Shown: piece after piece, positions 1 through 25,245 of the stretch | Position numbering within the stretch: position 1 is the stretch's first letter | How the letters are laid out: each line of letters begins with the position of its first letter | DNA from: Oscarella lobularis | Lineage: Eukaryota; Porifera; Homoscleromorpha; Homosclerophorida; Oscarellidae | Direction: 5' to 3' | Length of the DNA: 64,000 bases | Assembly (NCBI RefSeq): GCF_947507565.1 | Contig: NC_089176.1 | Coordinates: forward strand, 2,976,001-3,040,000 | Position numbers and translations under genes: made by a program | Notes under the pieces: generated by a model | Database searches by the model: none | What the model was told of the DNA's origin: nothing | Seen by the model: the letters and a program-made list of their open reading frames with translations, nothing else

Positions 1-623
1 CATCCATCGTTGGTATTGTGCTGTTAGTCTTTGTTTCTCGTGGAATTATTGATGAAACTCGAATTCAAGGACGCCTAGCATGCAAACTAAGCTACTCATG
101 TTTTGTTGAAGATTCAAACCGTTCAGATTCGACCTGCAAATACAGACCTGTCCAGGCCTGCGACACCAACGTCTCTGATACACAACTTTACTGTGTTCAC
201 CTACGCCACGCAGTTATCGGATCCAATTCTGATTTGATTTCGGCCTACGGTATTGCGACTTCGGTCTATGTCGGTGTTATGGCAGGCATTAAAGCTCTTC
301 TCACGGTGGTTGAAGTACTTTGTGCTTTCATAAAGAAAAACACCAGCAAATGCAGACCTACCACAGTTGTAGCTTTGATCATGGCAGTTTGCGTTTGCAT
401 ACCATCGTTTGCTGTAGAGCTCTGGTACGCCAGTCAGAATGGAAAACAGGCAGTCACGGGTAGCTTGATTTTTACAACATTGGCATGCCTCGCACTAACT
501 CAACTCACAATAAGCTCCAGCTATGGACTGCTTGAAAGCGATTTACCGTGGAAAAAAATCGAGAGGGCTGAAAGCTCCGAGTCAGCTGAAACAACCCCGC
601 TGATATCTGTTGAAGTAAATTAA
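1..623 (+). CDS. Multi-pass membrane protein, C-terminal exon (partial)
   Basis: An open frame enters from the left edge (codons from position 3) and stops with TAA at 621-623, so only the last ~206 residues are seen. It begins inside a hydrophobic segment. A loop of ~70 residues follows with five or more cysteines and two N-glycosylation sequons (NRS, NVS), which suggests a disulphide-bonded extracellular loop. Three more hydrophobic segments come next, around residues 80-105, 120-143 and 153-177. The tail is short, Ser/Glu-rich and probably cytosolic. Just before the end it contains ETTPLI, which fits the acidic dileucine sorting signal [DE]xxxL[LI] used for endosome or lysosome targeting. 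I do not recognise the family. The coding call is firm from length and composition; the function is unknown. Confidence 0.7.
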   Translation, partial: SIVGIVLLVFVSRGIIDETRIQGRLACKLSYSCFVEDSNRSDSTCKYRPVQACDTNVSDTQLYCVHLRHAVIGSNSDLISAYGIATSVYVGVMAGIKALLTVVEVLCAFIKKNTSKCRPTTVVALIMAVCVCIPSFAVELWYASQNGKQAVTGSLIFTTLACLALTQLTISSSYGLLESDLPWKKIERAESSESAETTPLISVEVN

Positions 624-1076
624 TCTTGCGTTCGTGCTTGTCGTCTTTTTATGACTACGAAAAGACCGCACATTTAAACCACCCTACTATGGCATCCCAT
701 TTATAAACTTGCCTTTTGTGTTTCTCTTTTAGACTTTAGTTGATGTACAAAAATTTCAGAGAAAAACCGTGATGTCGCAATTACCACACAACGAACACAG
801 AACGGTTTAGAAAACCATACTGAATGCAACACAAACGTCAGTCCTAGCTGCCAACCGAGCCAGCAGTTCTTGTTGACAAGTTTACACACAAAACAAAAAA
901 AATCGACTTTAGCGACGAGCGAGGCAAACGATGGGCGTGGGAAACGAGAGGGAGAGCGCTACTGAATACTTCTAAGAACTTGCCTCGTGCCTCAGTTGTT
1001 TCTTTGACGGCGACTCGGACTCAGATGCATTTTTCCCGAAAGCTCTTCACAATTTCGTTCTCTCGTCGTCGCACTA
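624..1076. other. Convergent 3' intergenic region
   Basis: This is the tail-to-tail interval between the left-edge membrane-protein gene (+) and SMG1 (-). It is AT-rich after 660 and has no frame with recognisable protein similarity. It should hold the 3' UTRs of both genes. Nothing else is seen. Confidence 0.6.
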
Positions 1077-15788
<14,712 letters not shown>

Positions 15789-15952
15789 TTAGAAGCCGCC
15801 TTCGGTTCGGCATTGCTCCCTTCCTCTTCGCGTAACGCACGTTGGCACCATATGGCCAATAGTAAATACCGAATGGAATAGCAATGCACTCTATTGTCAA
15901 GTTGCATCAGAGATTTGATGCAATGCAACGGTTTAGCTACCAACGACAAAAA

Positions 15953-17041
15953 CTAGGCTGTGAGAGGTTCGGCCGTTTCCTTGCGTTTTTCTGTAATAAG
16001 AGAAAAATTAGGAAGTTGACATTTTTTATTGTACCGCTTACTTTCGGATATTTCTGTGTCAGGAACTTCTGGAAGTCGATCTCCAATGGGTGTAGCAATT
16101 TCATGATCAGGAGCTTCTGGTAATTTCAGTCCTGGCTCCGGAACCTTGAACAATGTGTGAATATCATTGTATAAAAATCTTCTTCTTCAATCTGTCTCAC
16201 CCCAAGCAATTGATCCAGTTCTTTCAGCACTTCGTCTTCGTCTTCTTGCGACAGATTCTGTCCGAGAAGCTCGTCGATTTGCTACAAACAACAATGTCAC
16301 TCCTAATAGAAAACGGAATTCCAATTCCACACCTTCTGATATTCTATGGCATCTTGCGTATCGTCCATTATTTTCTCCACATCTTCCAAAGACATCATCT
16401 GAGAAAAATTTTGGCCTCTCCCTAAATGCCACTCCCATGATGGAATTCTAAACCTTGTGCATTGCCTCTAGAGCCTGATTGCCCTGTTTCATGCCTTCGA
16501 CCACGCGCATTTCTACTTGAGTAAACTCTAACGTTTGAGCCTAACAAAACGGCACCTCCAAATGTTAAACGCGCACTAATCAAATTAAATAATTCAGCAG
16601 TATACCATTTCCTCGAGATTGTTCAACTGCTTGTCCGTCTTATCCAGCAACGATTCCTGATATCTCTTTTTCTTCAAAAGAAGCTTGGCTCTCCTGCAAA
16701 AAGAAAAAATGAGCTTCCGGAAGTACTCGTCATCAAGAAAGAACACACTCTTTTTTGCCCTGTTTCAGCAACTCTTTGGCGAGATTTCTCTCTCTCTCCA
16801 ACTGAGCGACAATCTAATCCATCGTGCACAACGCAGAAACTGGCACAGTTGCATTGTTTTACCTTTTTCTGATACTGCTTCAATTTGTCGCGCTGTTTCT
16901 TCAATTCCTGCGCAGAAACGGATCGACGAAAGTATGAGGCATACGAATAAAGCGCACAAAAATCGCCCGATCTTGCTCCGTGATCCGACTGGCCTTCCTA
17001 TCGTCCCCCCGACCAAAAAGACGAGCAAAGAAAGCACCCAT
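15953..17041 (-). CDS. CHMP6: Charged multivesicular body protein 6 (ESCRT-III, Vps20)
   Basis: CHMP6/Vps20 nucleates ESCRT-III on endosomes by bridging ESCRT-II to CHMP4. The ATG is at 17041-17039 and reads MGAFFARLFGR, with Gly2 as expected for N-myristoylation. Exons then give SRITEQDRAI, ELKKQRDKLKQYQKK, a second helix with KKKRYQESLLDKTDKQL, FTQVEMRVVEGMKQGNQAL, then MMSLEDVEKIMDDTQDAIEY and IDELLGQNLSQEDED. A proline-rich tail (LPEAPD.., LPEVPDTEISE) matches the CHMP6 C-terminus. A final 51-nt intron leads to ETAEPLTA and TAG at 15953. Helix order and length (~200 aa) fit the family. The gene lies 165 bp upstream of the SMG1 start on the same strand. Confidence 0.95.
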
Positions 17042-18830
17042 CGTTATCCGGGCGTATTCCATGAACTAAACGAATACGTTTTTACGCATGCACCGAGAAG
17101 AAGCGCTGTATTGTCCAAGAAAAAAGTTACAATCGTCCATGTCTAAACTTTAGAAGTAGACTAGGACCTACAGATGAGAAAACAGTTAAAAAATTAAACA
17201 GGGGCAATAGTGTACGGAGTGAGTCGATTGAAGCGTGGTCTAAAGTAGAAACGACTCGATAAAGCAAACGAAAACGAAGGACCACGTGGAGCCGCCATTG
17301 TTTTAGCGCGAAAATCAGCCACCGTACGATACCGTAAAGATCACGTGAAAAATTGGCGCGAGTTTTCTCGGCGAACCAGCGACTCGTTGCCCCGGTGAAT
17401 CAAAGACAATGCCGTCACCAACGGATATTGCATAACGATTGCATCAGCTTTCGTATAAAAGCCGCTGCGCGCTGCGCACAACTTCAGTTCTGGTTAGGTG
17501 GGGAAAGCCTAAAGGGCGGAACCCTGGAGGTCGTCGGCGTTGGGAAAGCCATGGTCATGTCAACATCAAACGTGCTCAGCCGGTTGCCAATCCTTGCTGA
17601 AGCTGTAAGGTGCAGTGGATGAGCGTCGCGCGAGTTCTTCTCGTGGCGCGCGATTGGCACTGGGAAAGTCATAAAAGGTCCGTTGGATTTCATATATTGA
17701 GAAAAACAGTATAAGAGAAGAACAGAGAGACAGGGAACAACAGCAAAGGACGAAAAACAACAACAGCTAAAACATAAATACATACAAGGGAGGGGTTAAT
17801 GGGTATTGGAATTGCAGCGTGTGCTAGCCACCGCCGCAAGACTAAGGGAGGCTGTCTGACTTGGGTCGCGAAGTCTGGCGTCCGCGTTATACCGAGTTGG
17901 CGTCAGGCTCAGATCAGTTCACTTTCCCGCCAAAGAAACGTGTGGGGGGCCCAGTGTCTCGTGGCTGTTTCTCACTCGGCTTAGTGACCTATAGCCTAAG
18001 ATGACCTGACTTCCCAGACCAAATTCAAAGCACGTACAAGTTGACCTCTGGCTGTGTGTGGACTCGCGTTCGGCGCCTTCCCTCAACCCGGTAGTCCCGC
18101 TTCCTCTCAAGCGAAGGACTATGGCCCCATGGGTCGCGGTGCAACGAGGTCGGGGGGACGGTGTGGGAGAGCCGTTCTCGATCCTAGGCCGCACCGTCGT
18201 GGTTGAGCCTATGATTCCACGGCTCGCTCTCAATCATTTTTGGGCTACAAAGCGTTCGAACCTCCACGCGGTGTAGCCTGGATTGCGCCAATACGAACGC
18301 AGGACTACAAGGTACGTACACGGTTAGATTGAACAGATAATGGCTTTTGTTTTTTAGGTGCTTTTCTACACTGAAAGACCGGGCGAAAGATCTCGAGAGT
18401 TCGATCATATGGCGCATCGATCGCCACGTCGCATTTCGACGCGAAGAATCAAGATCCACTGTTGAGGCACGTGTATGCATGCTTAGACGTTTGTAAACGC
18501 TCGTTTTCACGGACAAAATGCGTTTTTTCTCAACAAAGCAAATGCGCATACGTATGCATCCGGGTGTCTTTCGCCTTTTCGTTTCGTTGGAGCCCGAATT
18601 CAGTGTGTGCTCGACGACGTGTATGACTTCTTTCACGTGCAGTGCGACTGTGCACACACATCGCAACGCGTCCAGACCTCGAGCAGCCGTTCTAGCGAGC
18701 GATATGCCTGGCCTTCAGTGTAGATTTTCAACTGTGCATGCCCAAATTTATTTCATTAAAATATCTAGTTGTGAGTTCAACCGGCCATCATGCAGTCAGT
18801 AATAGTAGATTGTTCCAGCATAGACTCCAG
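17042..18830. other. Gene-poor interval with orphan promoter-like signal
   Basis: About 1.8 kb between CHMP6 (start at 17041) and the end of the iRhom gene. The first ~300 bp should be the CHMP6 promoter. The rest, especially 17.8-18.3 kb, is GC-rich and unlike neighbouring intergenic DNA, but I see no protein frame that resembles a known family. A TATA box at 17454 is followed by a short ATG frame (17551-) that runs into a GTAAGG donor-like site. It could be a non-coding transcript, a decayed mobile element or an unrecognised small gene. Confidence 0.4.
17454..17460 (+). promoter_or_regulatory. TATA box without an assigned gene
   Basis: TATAAAA sits in a GC-rich setting (TCGTATAAAAGCCGCTGCGC), a strong core-promoter context. 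About 90 bp downstream an ATG opens a short frame (MVMSTSNVLSRLPILAEA) that runs into a GTAAGG splice-donor-like site. No clear downstream exon was found. Confidence 0.4.
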
Positions 18831-21733
18831 CTATACCGCCGCACGTTCATCAAAGAACCTTTGCCTCAGATTATGATCTAAATCCAGGCAGAAAGTATCC
18901 GTAACAGGAATGCAGGTGAAGTACTTGCACCCGTCGCAATTCAAATCAACAAGATAGAAGAGCAAGAAGAAGAGGACAAGCAGAGCAATGCACACGGGTA
19001 GGCATACAGCAATCATGATGATTTTCGTTCTTTTCTTCGTTCCAATCGATGGGAGGAAGGAGGCGGAGAGCAGAAGCCCAAAGATAAAACCACCTACGTG
19101 CGCGTAATTGTCGACGTAGGGAAGAAGGCCAAGTACAAATAGAATGATAAGGATGAGAGCTAATTTGAGCAGCTGGGCAACGGGGTTGACAATGATATTC
19201 CACTGCTGAATGACGTCCATGATGAGAGCAGCAAATAAGCCGAATATGGCTCCAGACGGACCGACTTCCGCTTGGTAGGGAGTGAAGAAAGCGCTGACAA
19301 TGTTTCCGCCAACTCCGCTAAATACGAAGATAATCATCATACGATACCAGCCGGCGAGTTTCTCAATGTCTCGGCCGATAATGAATTCAACGACCAAGCT
19401 GATGATGCAGTGAATAACACTAGAAAAAATATCGATTTTTGAGTTGATCCGTAAAGTACTGTTAGCTACTTACCCGACGTGAAGAAAGAGAGATATCCAA
19501 ATCCGATAGATCTGATCGGGTTCGTTGGGATGGAGGAAGTCTGTAAGACCACATATGTCTTCCATGCAATCAACCTATAAGGATTAATATATTACGACGA
19601 GGAGCCTTTTTTCCTCAACGCACGTCAGCACAAAGCCTCTCATCTTCGTGAAAGAATCCGTCGTAGAAATCGCACTCGTCTTTCGTCGCCATGATGCATT
19701 CGCCTTGAATGCCGACGCAGCACGGACGACCGGTCACCTCCTGACATTCCAATTGAGGCTCTTCGAGCGAGAAGAAATTGCGGCAAGTCTACAAAGACGT
19801 GCAACATCGAATGAACGACTCTTTTCTTTTTTTTCGTGTGCGCACGTACAGCCCACTTTGATACGTCATTTTTCCAGGGAGGACTCACGCCGCTAGATTG
19901 AGGATTGGAACAAACTCTGACGACAAGAAAACGTCAGAAAGATTCTCGGCGCCACTATGTCACGAAAATCACCTCGGCGCTTCCTTGCATAGGGGTCCTG
20001 ACGTTCTTGTTACATTTTCATTCTTACCACGCCCAGGGTAGGTTACGTTGTATTTGATGAATTCCGTAAACAGGCTCTGTAGTACAGACACGTGAAATTG
20101 GAATAAAGATACACGGTGCAATTACCTTGCTGCACTCGTTTGACGAAACATAAACGCAGCCAGCTCGGTCCAAACGAACGCAGCAGCCGAAATCCTCGAT
20201 TTCAGCGCGTCTTTCTCTATCGATTGCATCAAAAACGCGACGGTCTCGTCGCATGCACGGAGCGAATTTAGCACCGAGAAGAATGAGATTTTCCTACAGA
20301 ATGCGCGAAAATTGCATCAGAGGAACAAAAGGTCAACGTTTTCTTACATAACTGGGACCAATCCAAAAGTTCTGCTCGACTGCGTAACCTCGGCTTTCAA
20401 TAGCAAGACTCGTGGTCATGATCTAAAGAGAAAAAAATGATTATAGCTGTTCTTACCACAGAAATATCCTTTATACTTGTGCCTGCTTGGTTTTGAATTC
20501 GAATCCAATAGGTGCCACTCCATAGACGGCCATAGACACAATTAAGACAATCACCTGGACCGTCATCAGCCACCAAGTGAAGTAGGGTCTGCAGACCACA
20601 ATAATTCAACTCACTTTCCTAATAAAGTGTCTGTCGTCTCTTCTACTCACCTGTAAATTTCCGGGTCTTTTATCTTTTGAATCACCTTCTCTGGCAGGTC
20701 GTAATAGTCTTTGTAAGTCCTGTTGAACCACCTGCCAACTATTCCAATTCCAGCGCGACGTCGATTGTCATTCGATGCCTTTCGCAGCAGATCGTCGCGT
20801 CGAAGTCCCCGCGTCCTTCTGTTTTCTCGCGCGGGCGTCCAAGACGACCTGTTTGGAGGTAAGTCTGCGTGAAAGAGAAAACGGGAGCCGATTTACGTAC
20901 CCATCGATAACATCCTCAGGCGGCCGTGATCCTGTCAGTTCCACAGACGTAGCTATTGCCTTGGCTGGTTCTATTCTTCCACCATCCGTATGATCTGCTC
21001 TGTCGTCGGCGCCAAAGTAGGATCGACCATCATCAGAAATCTACGTCGACGCAAAGACACTTTCATTCTCTGGCCGAGATGCAAAATAAAAAGGCCAAAC
21101 GACTTACATCCGATGCTTCGTCAGAATCTTCGTCTGGAACAAAACTTCTCGCTTCCTCGTGAACCGGCGGTGCAGGATGACCAACTGGCGCTGGCTTTGG
21201 CTACAAATAAGGGGTGGGGCTTAATTCTATATACATAACGTATGACGTCTTACCTTGACGAGAGTTCTAATTCCGCTAACGACCATCGAGAATACGGACG
21301 GCATCGGCGGCCGAATGCGATGCTCGGGCGCTTTGCCGATGACGCGCTTTCGTCCCGTTTTTTCTGTGGTCAGACGCTGCTTCTCCATGGGAATTCCGCC
21401 GTCGCCGCCGCCGTCTACGTCGTCGTCGTCGTCGTCGTCGTCATCCGGGCGCGTCGCGATAAGCCACCTTTGCTTCATGTGAAGCCTGCGCCTCGCCTGC
21501 CATACTTTTCGATCTTCCTCGTCGTCTTCAATGCCAAAAAATTCCTTCAAGCGGTCTTTCCACCACTGCCGCTTTTTCCACGACCTTTCGGGAGCGAAGA
21601 GGATACTTGACCACGCCCGTCCTGCCTTACCCGCTTACACTTTCTCCTTTTTCGATCGTTCGGGAATTCGACCGCGCAACGAAAGCATGCGACGACGTTT
21701 GAGCGGCGTTTCCTCCTCTTCCTGACGCGACAT
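18831..21733 (-). CDS. RHBDF1: iRhom (rhomboid-like pseudoprotease, RHBDF family)
   Basis: iRhoms are ER/Golgi membrane proteins that escort ADAM17 and regulate EGF-family signalling. The ATG is at 21733-21731 ([17 protein letters not shown]). The cytosolic part includes [14 protein letters not shown] and a poly-aspartate run. The cysteine-rich iRhom homology domain is spread over several exons: [18 protein letters not shown] (~20.1 kb), [17 protein letters not shown] (~19.7 kb), then [20 protein letters not shown] (19.5-19.57 kb). The rhomboid core (19.4-18.9 kb) has LRDLEKLAGW-type [14 protein letters not shown] and the GPxG motif as GPSG (19251-19262). The histidine-containing helix is YAHVGGF. 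The conserved C-terminal [17 protein letters not shown] follows, with the stop at 18831. The proline in GPSG and the cysteine-rich domain mark an iRhom rather than an active rhomboid. Unusually, serine is kept at the nucleophile position. Paralogue assignment (1 or 2) is arbitrary. Confidence 0.93.
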
Positions 21734-21966
21734 TCTTCCGAGGTGGTGGCGTTCAATGACAAAGTACGCTACCTGCACATCCTGTCACGTGACATGGATT
21801 TTACGTCACTAAAGAAACGGTCAAACTAAAATTTTACTCTGCAGCTCGTAGTGTACTATTTTATCGTCCACTACTCCACTACACCGGAAAAAAAGTTGCA
21901 ATTTACGTAAATTGTTATTTGTTTGTATGTGCGCATGCTTCGACCTAACTTCCGGATTGACGTGTG
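21734..21966. promoter_or_regulatory. Divergent promoter, iRhom / galactokinase
   Basis: The two start codons are 233 bp apart on opposite strands, so this interval must hold both promoters. No TATA box is evident. The right part is AT-rich. Confidence 0.6.
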
Positions 21967-23450
21967 ATGGCGCTGAAAGCAGCGGTTGCTCTTTTCCGAT
22001 CACGCTTCGACGGCTCGGAGCCAAAGATAGCGGCCTGCGCTCCGGGACGCGTAAATCTAATAGGCGAACACACGGACTACTGCGACGGCTTTGTATTTCC
22101 AATGGTATGAGAGCTTCCATTGTCTACTTTTAGTAGTTCTGATTTGCGCGGGCCGAAAGGCTCTGGATAGAGTTACAGTCGTCGTTGGACGAGCCGTAGA
22201 AGGCGATCGTTGTACTATCGTCTCCGCAGCGTCTCAAATCGACGAGAAGGACGCGATTGTCGTTTTCGACCGCCCCACCCCCTCGACGCCCACGCAGCGC
22301 GACGAGCCGAAATGGGCGAACTACGTCCGCGGTGTTCTGGCGACGTTCGACGACAATCGCGGCAATGTCCCGGCGTTCGAAGCGGCAATTGCGACGACGG
22401 TGCCGCTCGGCGGCGGCCTTTCGAGCTCGGCGGCGCTCGAAGTCGCCGCATACGCGTTTCTCGACGCTCTCTGTCCCGATCACGTGCCGCGTCGAAGCGA
22501 CGAAGAGAAGGCACTTCTCTGTCAGAAAGCCGAACACGAGTACGCAGGCGTGCCTTGCGGTATAATGGATCAATTCATTGCTGTCATGGGCAAAGAGGGT
22601 CACGCTCTAAAAATAGACTGCAGGTGAGAAGAGAAGGTTTCTTTTAATTAATATGTTCACCTGTCTTCTTGGGAGGATTAGGACTCAGAAGGGAGATTTG
22701 GTGCCTCTGACCGATCCTTCTGTTACTGTTCTCATCACCAATTCTCACGTGAGGCATGAGTTGAGCGGATCAGAGTATCCGAAGCGAGTGCAGCAGTGCG
22801 ATGGCGCTGCCAGGGCACTGGGAAAAGCGGATCGAAAGGGACTGAGAGATCTAAAACTTGAAGACGTTGAAGGTGAATATTATAACCATAAGGCTGTCAT
22901 TTACAATACGTATTGATTTAGCTGCGAAATCGAAATTTGACGACGAGCTTCAGTACAAGAGAGCCAAGCACGTCGTGTCAGAAAACGCGAGGACAAACGA
23001 AGCTGCTGAGGCTCTTCACCGTGGAGACTATACCCTCTTCGGAAAGCTGATGAACGAAAGCCACGAGTCATTGAAGTCCGTTAGAAACTCCTGTAGAGAC
23101 AAAGAATGATTAGACGAATTCTTTCACATAGGAACGACTTTGAGGTGAGCTGCGTCCAGTTGGATACGTTGACCGAGCTTGCTCGCGAAGTGGACGGCGT
23201 CTTTGGATCGCGAATGACCGGCGGCGGCTTTGGAGGATGCACGGTGACTCTCGTCAAGTCGACGGCAGTGCAAGCGACGCAAGAGCATATACTGGTAACG
23301 TGCATTCGCAAAAGATGAGCGCTCCCATGACATTTCTCTCTTCTCTGTTAGAAAAAGTATCCTGAGAAGTATCCCACTCCGACGTTTTTCACATCTGCAC
23401 CGGGAATGGGAGCTCACGTCATTACCTTGGCAAGGGCAGTTGAAGAATAA
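21967..23450 (+). CDS. GALK1: Galactokinase
   Basis: A GHMP-family kinase that phosphorylates galactose at C1, the first committed step of the Leloir pathway, in the cytosol. The ATG is at 21967 ([10 protein letters not shown]). Exon 1 carries the galactokinase signature [20 protein letters not shown]. Exon 2 carries the phosphate-binding [14 protein letters not shown] (~22407-22448) and [20 protein letters not shown]. Later exons give [31 protein letters not shown] and the third motif [11 protein letters not shown] (~23215-23245). The last exon ends [17 protein letters not shown] with TAA at 23448-23450. All three GHMP motifs are intact and the length (~390 aa) is normal. An AATAAA hexamer overlaps the stop codon (23446-23451). 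The gene is convergent with GET4. Confidence 0.97.
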
Positions 23451-23617
23451 ATAATATTCACTTGATTTTTTACGTGCTTAGTGTTTTTTCTACCTTGGTG
23501 ATCATTTTCTATTCCGTTATTCCTAACTGTAACAATGAATAAAATTTGTGTAAACTTACAGTGTTGGGATTGCAAACTAAATTTATTTTCCTGTAAGCCT
23601 CTTTGAAACATTAGCAT

Positions 23618-25186
23618 TTAGTCAACGTCAACTGTACTGTCGTCAGGCCAGTCCTTTTCGCTTGCTGCTGACTCACCTTGCCCTTCTTGATCATCATTGC
23701 CGAGGAAACTTTGCAATAAATTGCCTACACAAAAGCAGCGGGTGTGCAGCAAACCAAGAAAGGAACGACATGTACAACTACACGCACCTAACATTGCGTC
23801 AAGACCTTTCTTCTCAGAAGGAAGGGGAAGTCCAAAATAGCTGTTACCAATTCTGCCGAGAAGCTGAAGGAAAGATCATATAGGCGTTTTATAAAATGTT
23901 TTAGTATTTGGAACGTACATATTGGTAATCTGGGTCTCTTTCCAGTGATGGCTGATACAATTTGCATATCAAATTATATATACTAACAATTTTCCTTTAA
24001 AACAGAGAGACAAACGTATTTATTTCAAGGATCCTCTCTGTGTTTACAGCAACAAACCTTTCTATTGACAGAAATAGCATTGCCAGGAAATTAAAAAGTG
24101 GCATTTTGAATGGATGGCACATGCTAGAGAAAGCCGGATGCTGCTTGACGTAGTCACTAAAGAGTGTGCGCGCATTCGTGACTTTTTGGAGAACCAGTAA
24201 ACTAAACAATTGGTGCAACTCCAACAAAATAAATAAATAAAAGGTGGGACCCCTTCTTACTGTAAGACTGCCTGTGAGACAAATAAATCGTATTCTCCTG
24301 GATATCCTTTCTTTACTGACACTTCCACTAACATTGTAGCAAATTCAGACGGATAGTCGCAGTAGAGAAAATGCTGGCGAGATGTAGCATAGCACCCTTC
24401 TAACTCAGCACTTACTTGGGCACAAGAAACCGGGTCTTTTTTTTTACCTTTCCAGCATGAAAAGGCAGCCAATTGGTGAAGTCGAGGATGGCCGTATTTC
24501 TCCTCTTTCACAACACTTATTGTCCATCTGGCAAGCAAAGTCACGATGGGAGGAAGAGCACTCAACTGGCTTGCCTTATAGCTCGATTCATAAAGCGCAT
24601 CTTCTCATGGGGATGAGACCCGCCGAACAGTTCATACAAATGGGCAATCTGATCTGGGGCAGCATGTTTTAATTAATTTTTAGGAAGTTAGAAGAAGCAA
24701 GTGATACAGGAAAAAGAGCTCCCTGTGCTGGTCTACTAGAAACCCGCAGGGGTTTACTAGACTCTTAGCCACGTGTACACGCGTCCACGGTTTCGCTGTA
24801 TTACCTAGACGCTCGTCGTTCACTGGAAACTTTTCGGTCACCATCAGGTCCACGAAAAGGAGCGAAAGATCTAACCCGCTCCCAATCTGAAGGATAGTGT
24901 GAGTAACGAATGAGTCGGCCCAAACGAGATACGATTTGACCTGCTCGTGCTTTAGGAGGAGAGATGATCCGCCAAAGACGAGCTTCAGTGCTTCGTTCGT
25001 TCGCTTTTGGCTCATGTAGCTGCAAACGCGAGTCGGACCTCGAGGACTCCGTTTTTTCGCTTGCGTTTACCGAAAATAGACCGTTCTGTACATCTGGTGA
25101 GCTTCGTAGTATTTTCCGTCTTCGACGCTTGCTCTCAATTTCTCGACGACGCGAGATGTTCCTTCGCCTTTCTGTCTCGACGCCAT
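23618..25186 (-). CDS. GET4: Golgi to ER traffic protein 4 (GET4/TRC35)
   Basis: GET4 pairs with UBL4A and BAG6 to hand tail-anchored proteins to the GET3 ATPase. The ATG is at 25186-25184 ([20 protein letters not shown]). The diagnostic [14 protein letters not shown] follows at once. Later exons include [16 protein letters not shown] (~24.5 kb), [20 protein letters not shown] and SQAVLQ (24.25-24.4 kb), then [17 protein letters not shown] (~24.15 kb) and [15 protein letters not shown]. The acidic C-terminus ends DDSTVDVD with TAA at 23618-23620. The family is a superhelix of helical hairpins and the order of conserved blocks matches. The gap to the upstream ADSL gene on the same strand is about 60 bp. 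Confidence 0.94.
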
Positions 25187-25245
25187 AGCAGATTGATATC
25201 AAAGTAGACATTTTGTAATATTTATTTAGGAAATTTTTAGTTCAA

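Noticed and set aside
17919-18233. Minus-strand 104-codon frame in the gene-poor interval
   Set aside because: Arg/Ser/Thr-rich, no motif, no splice context; likely chance in GC-rich DNA.
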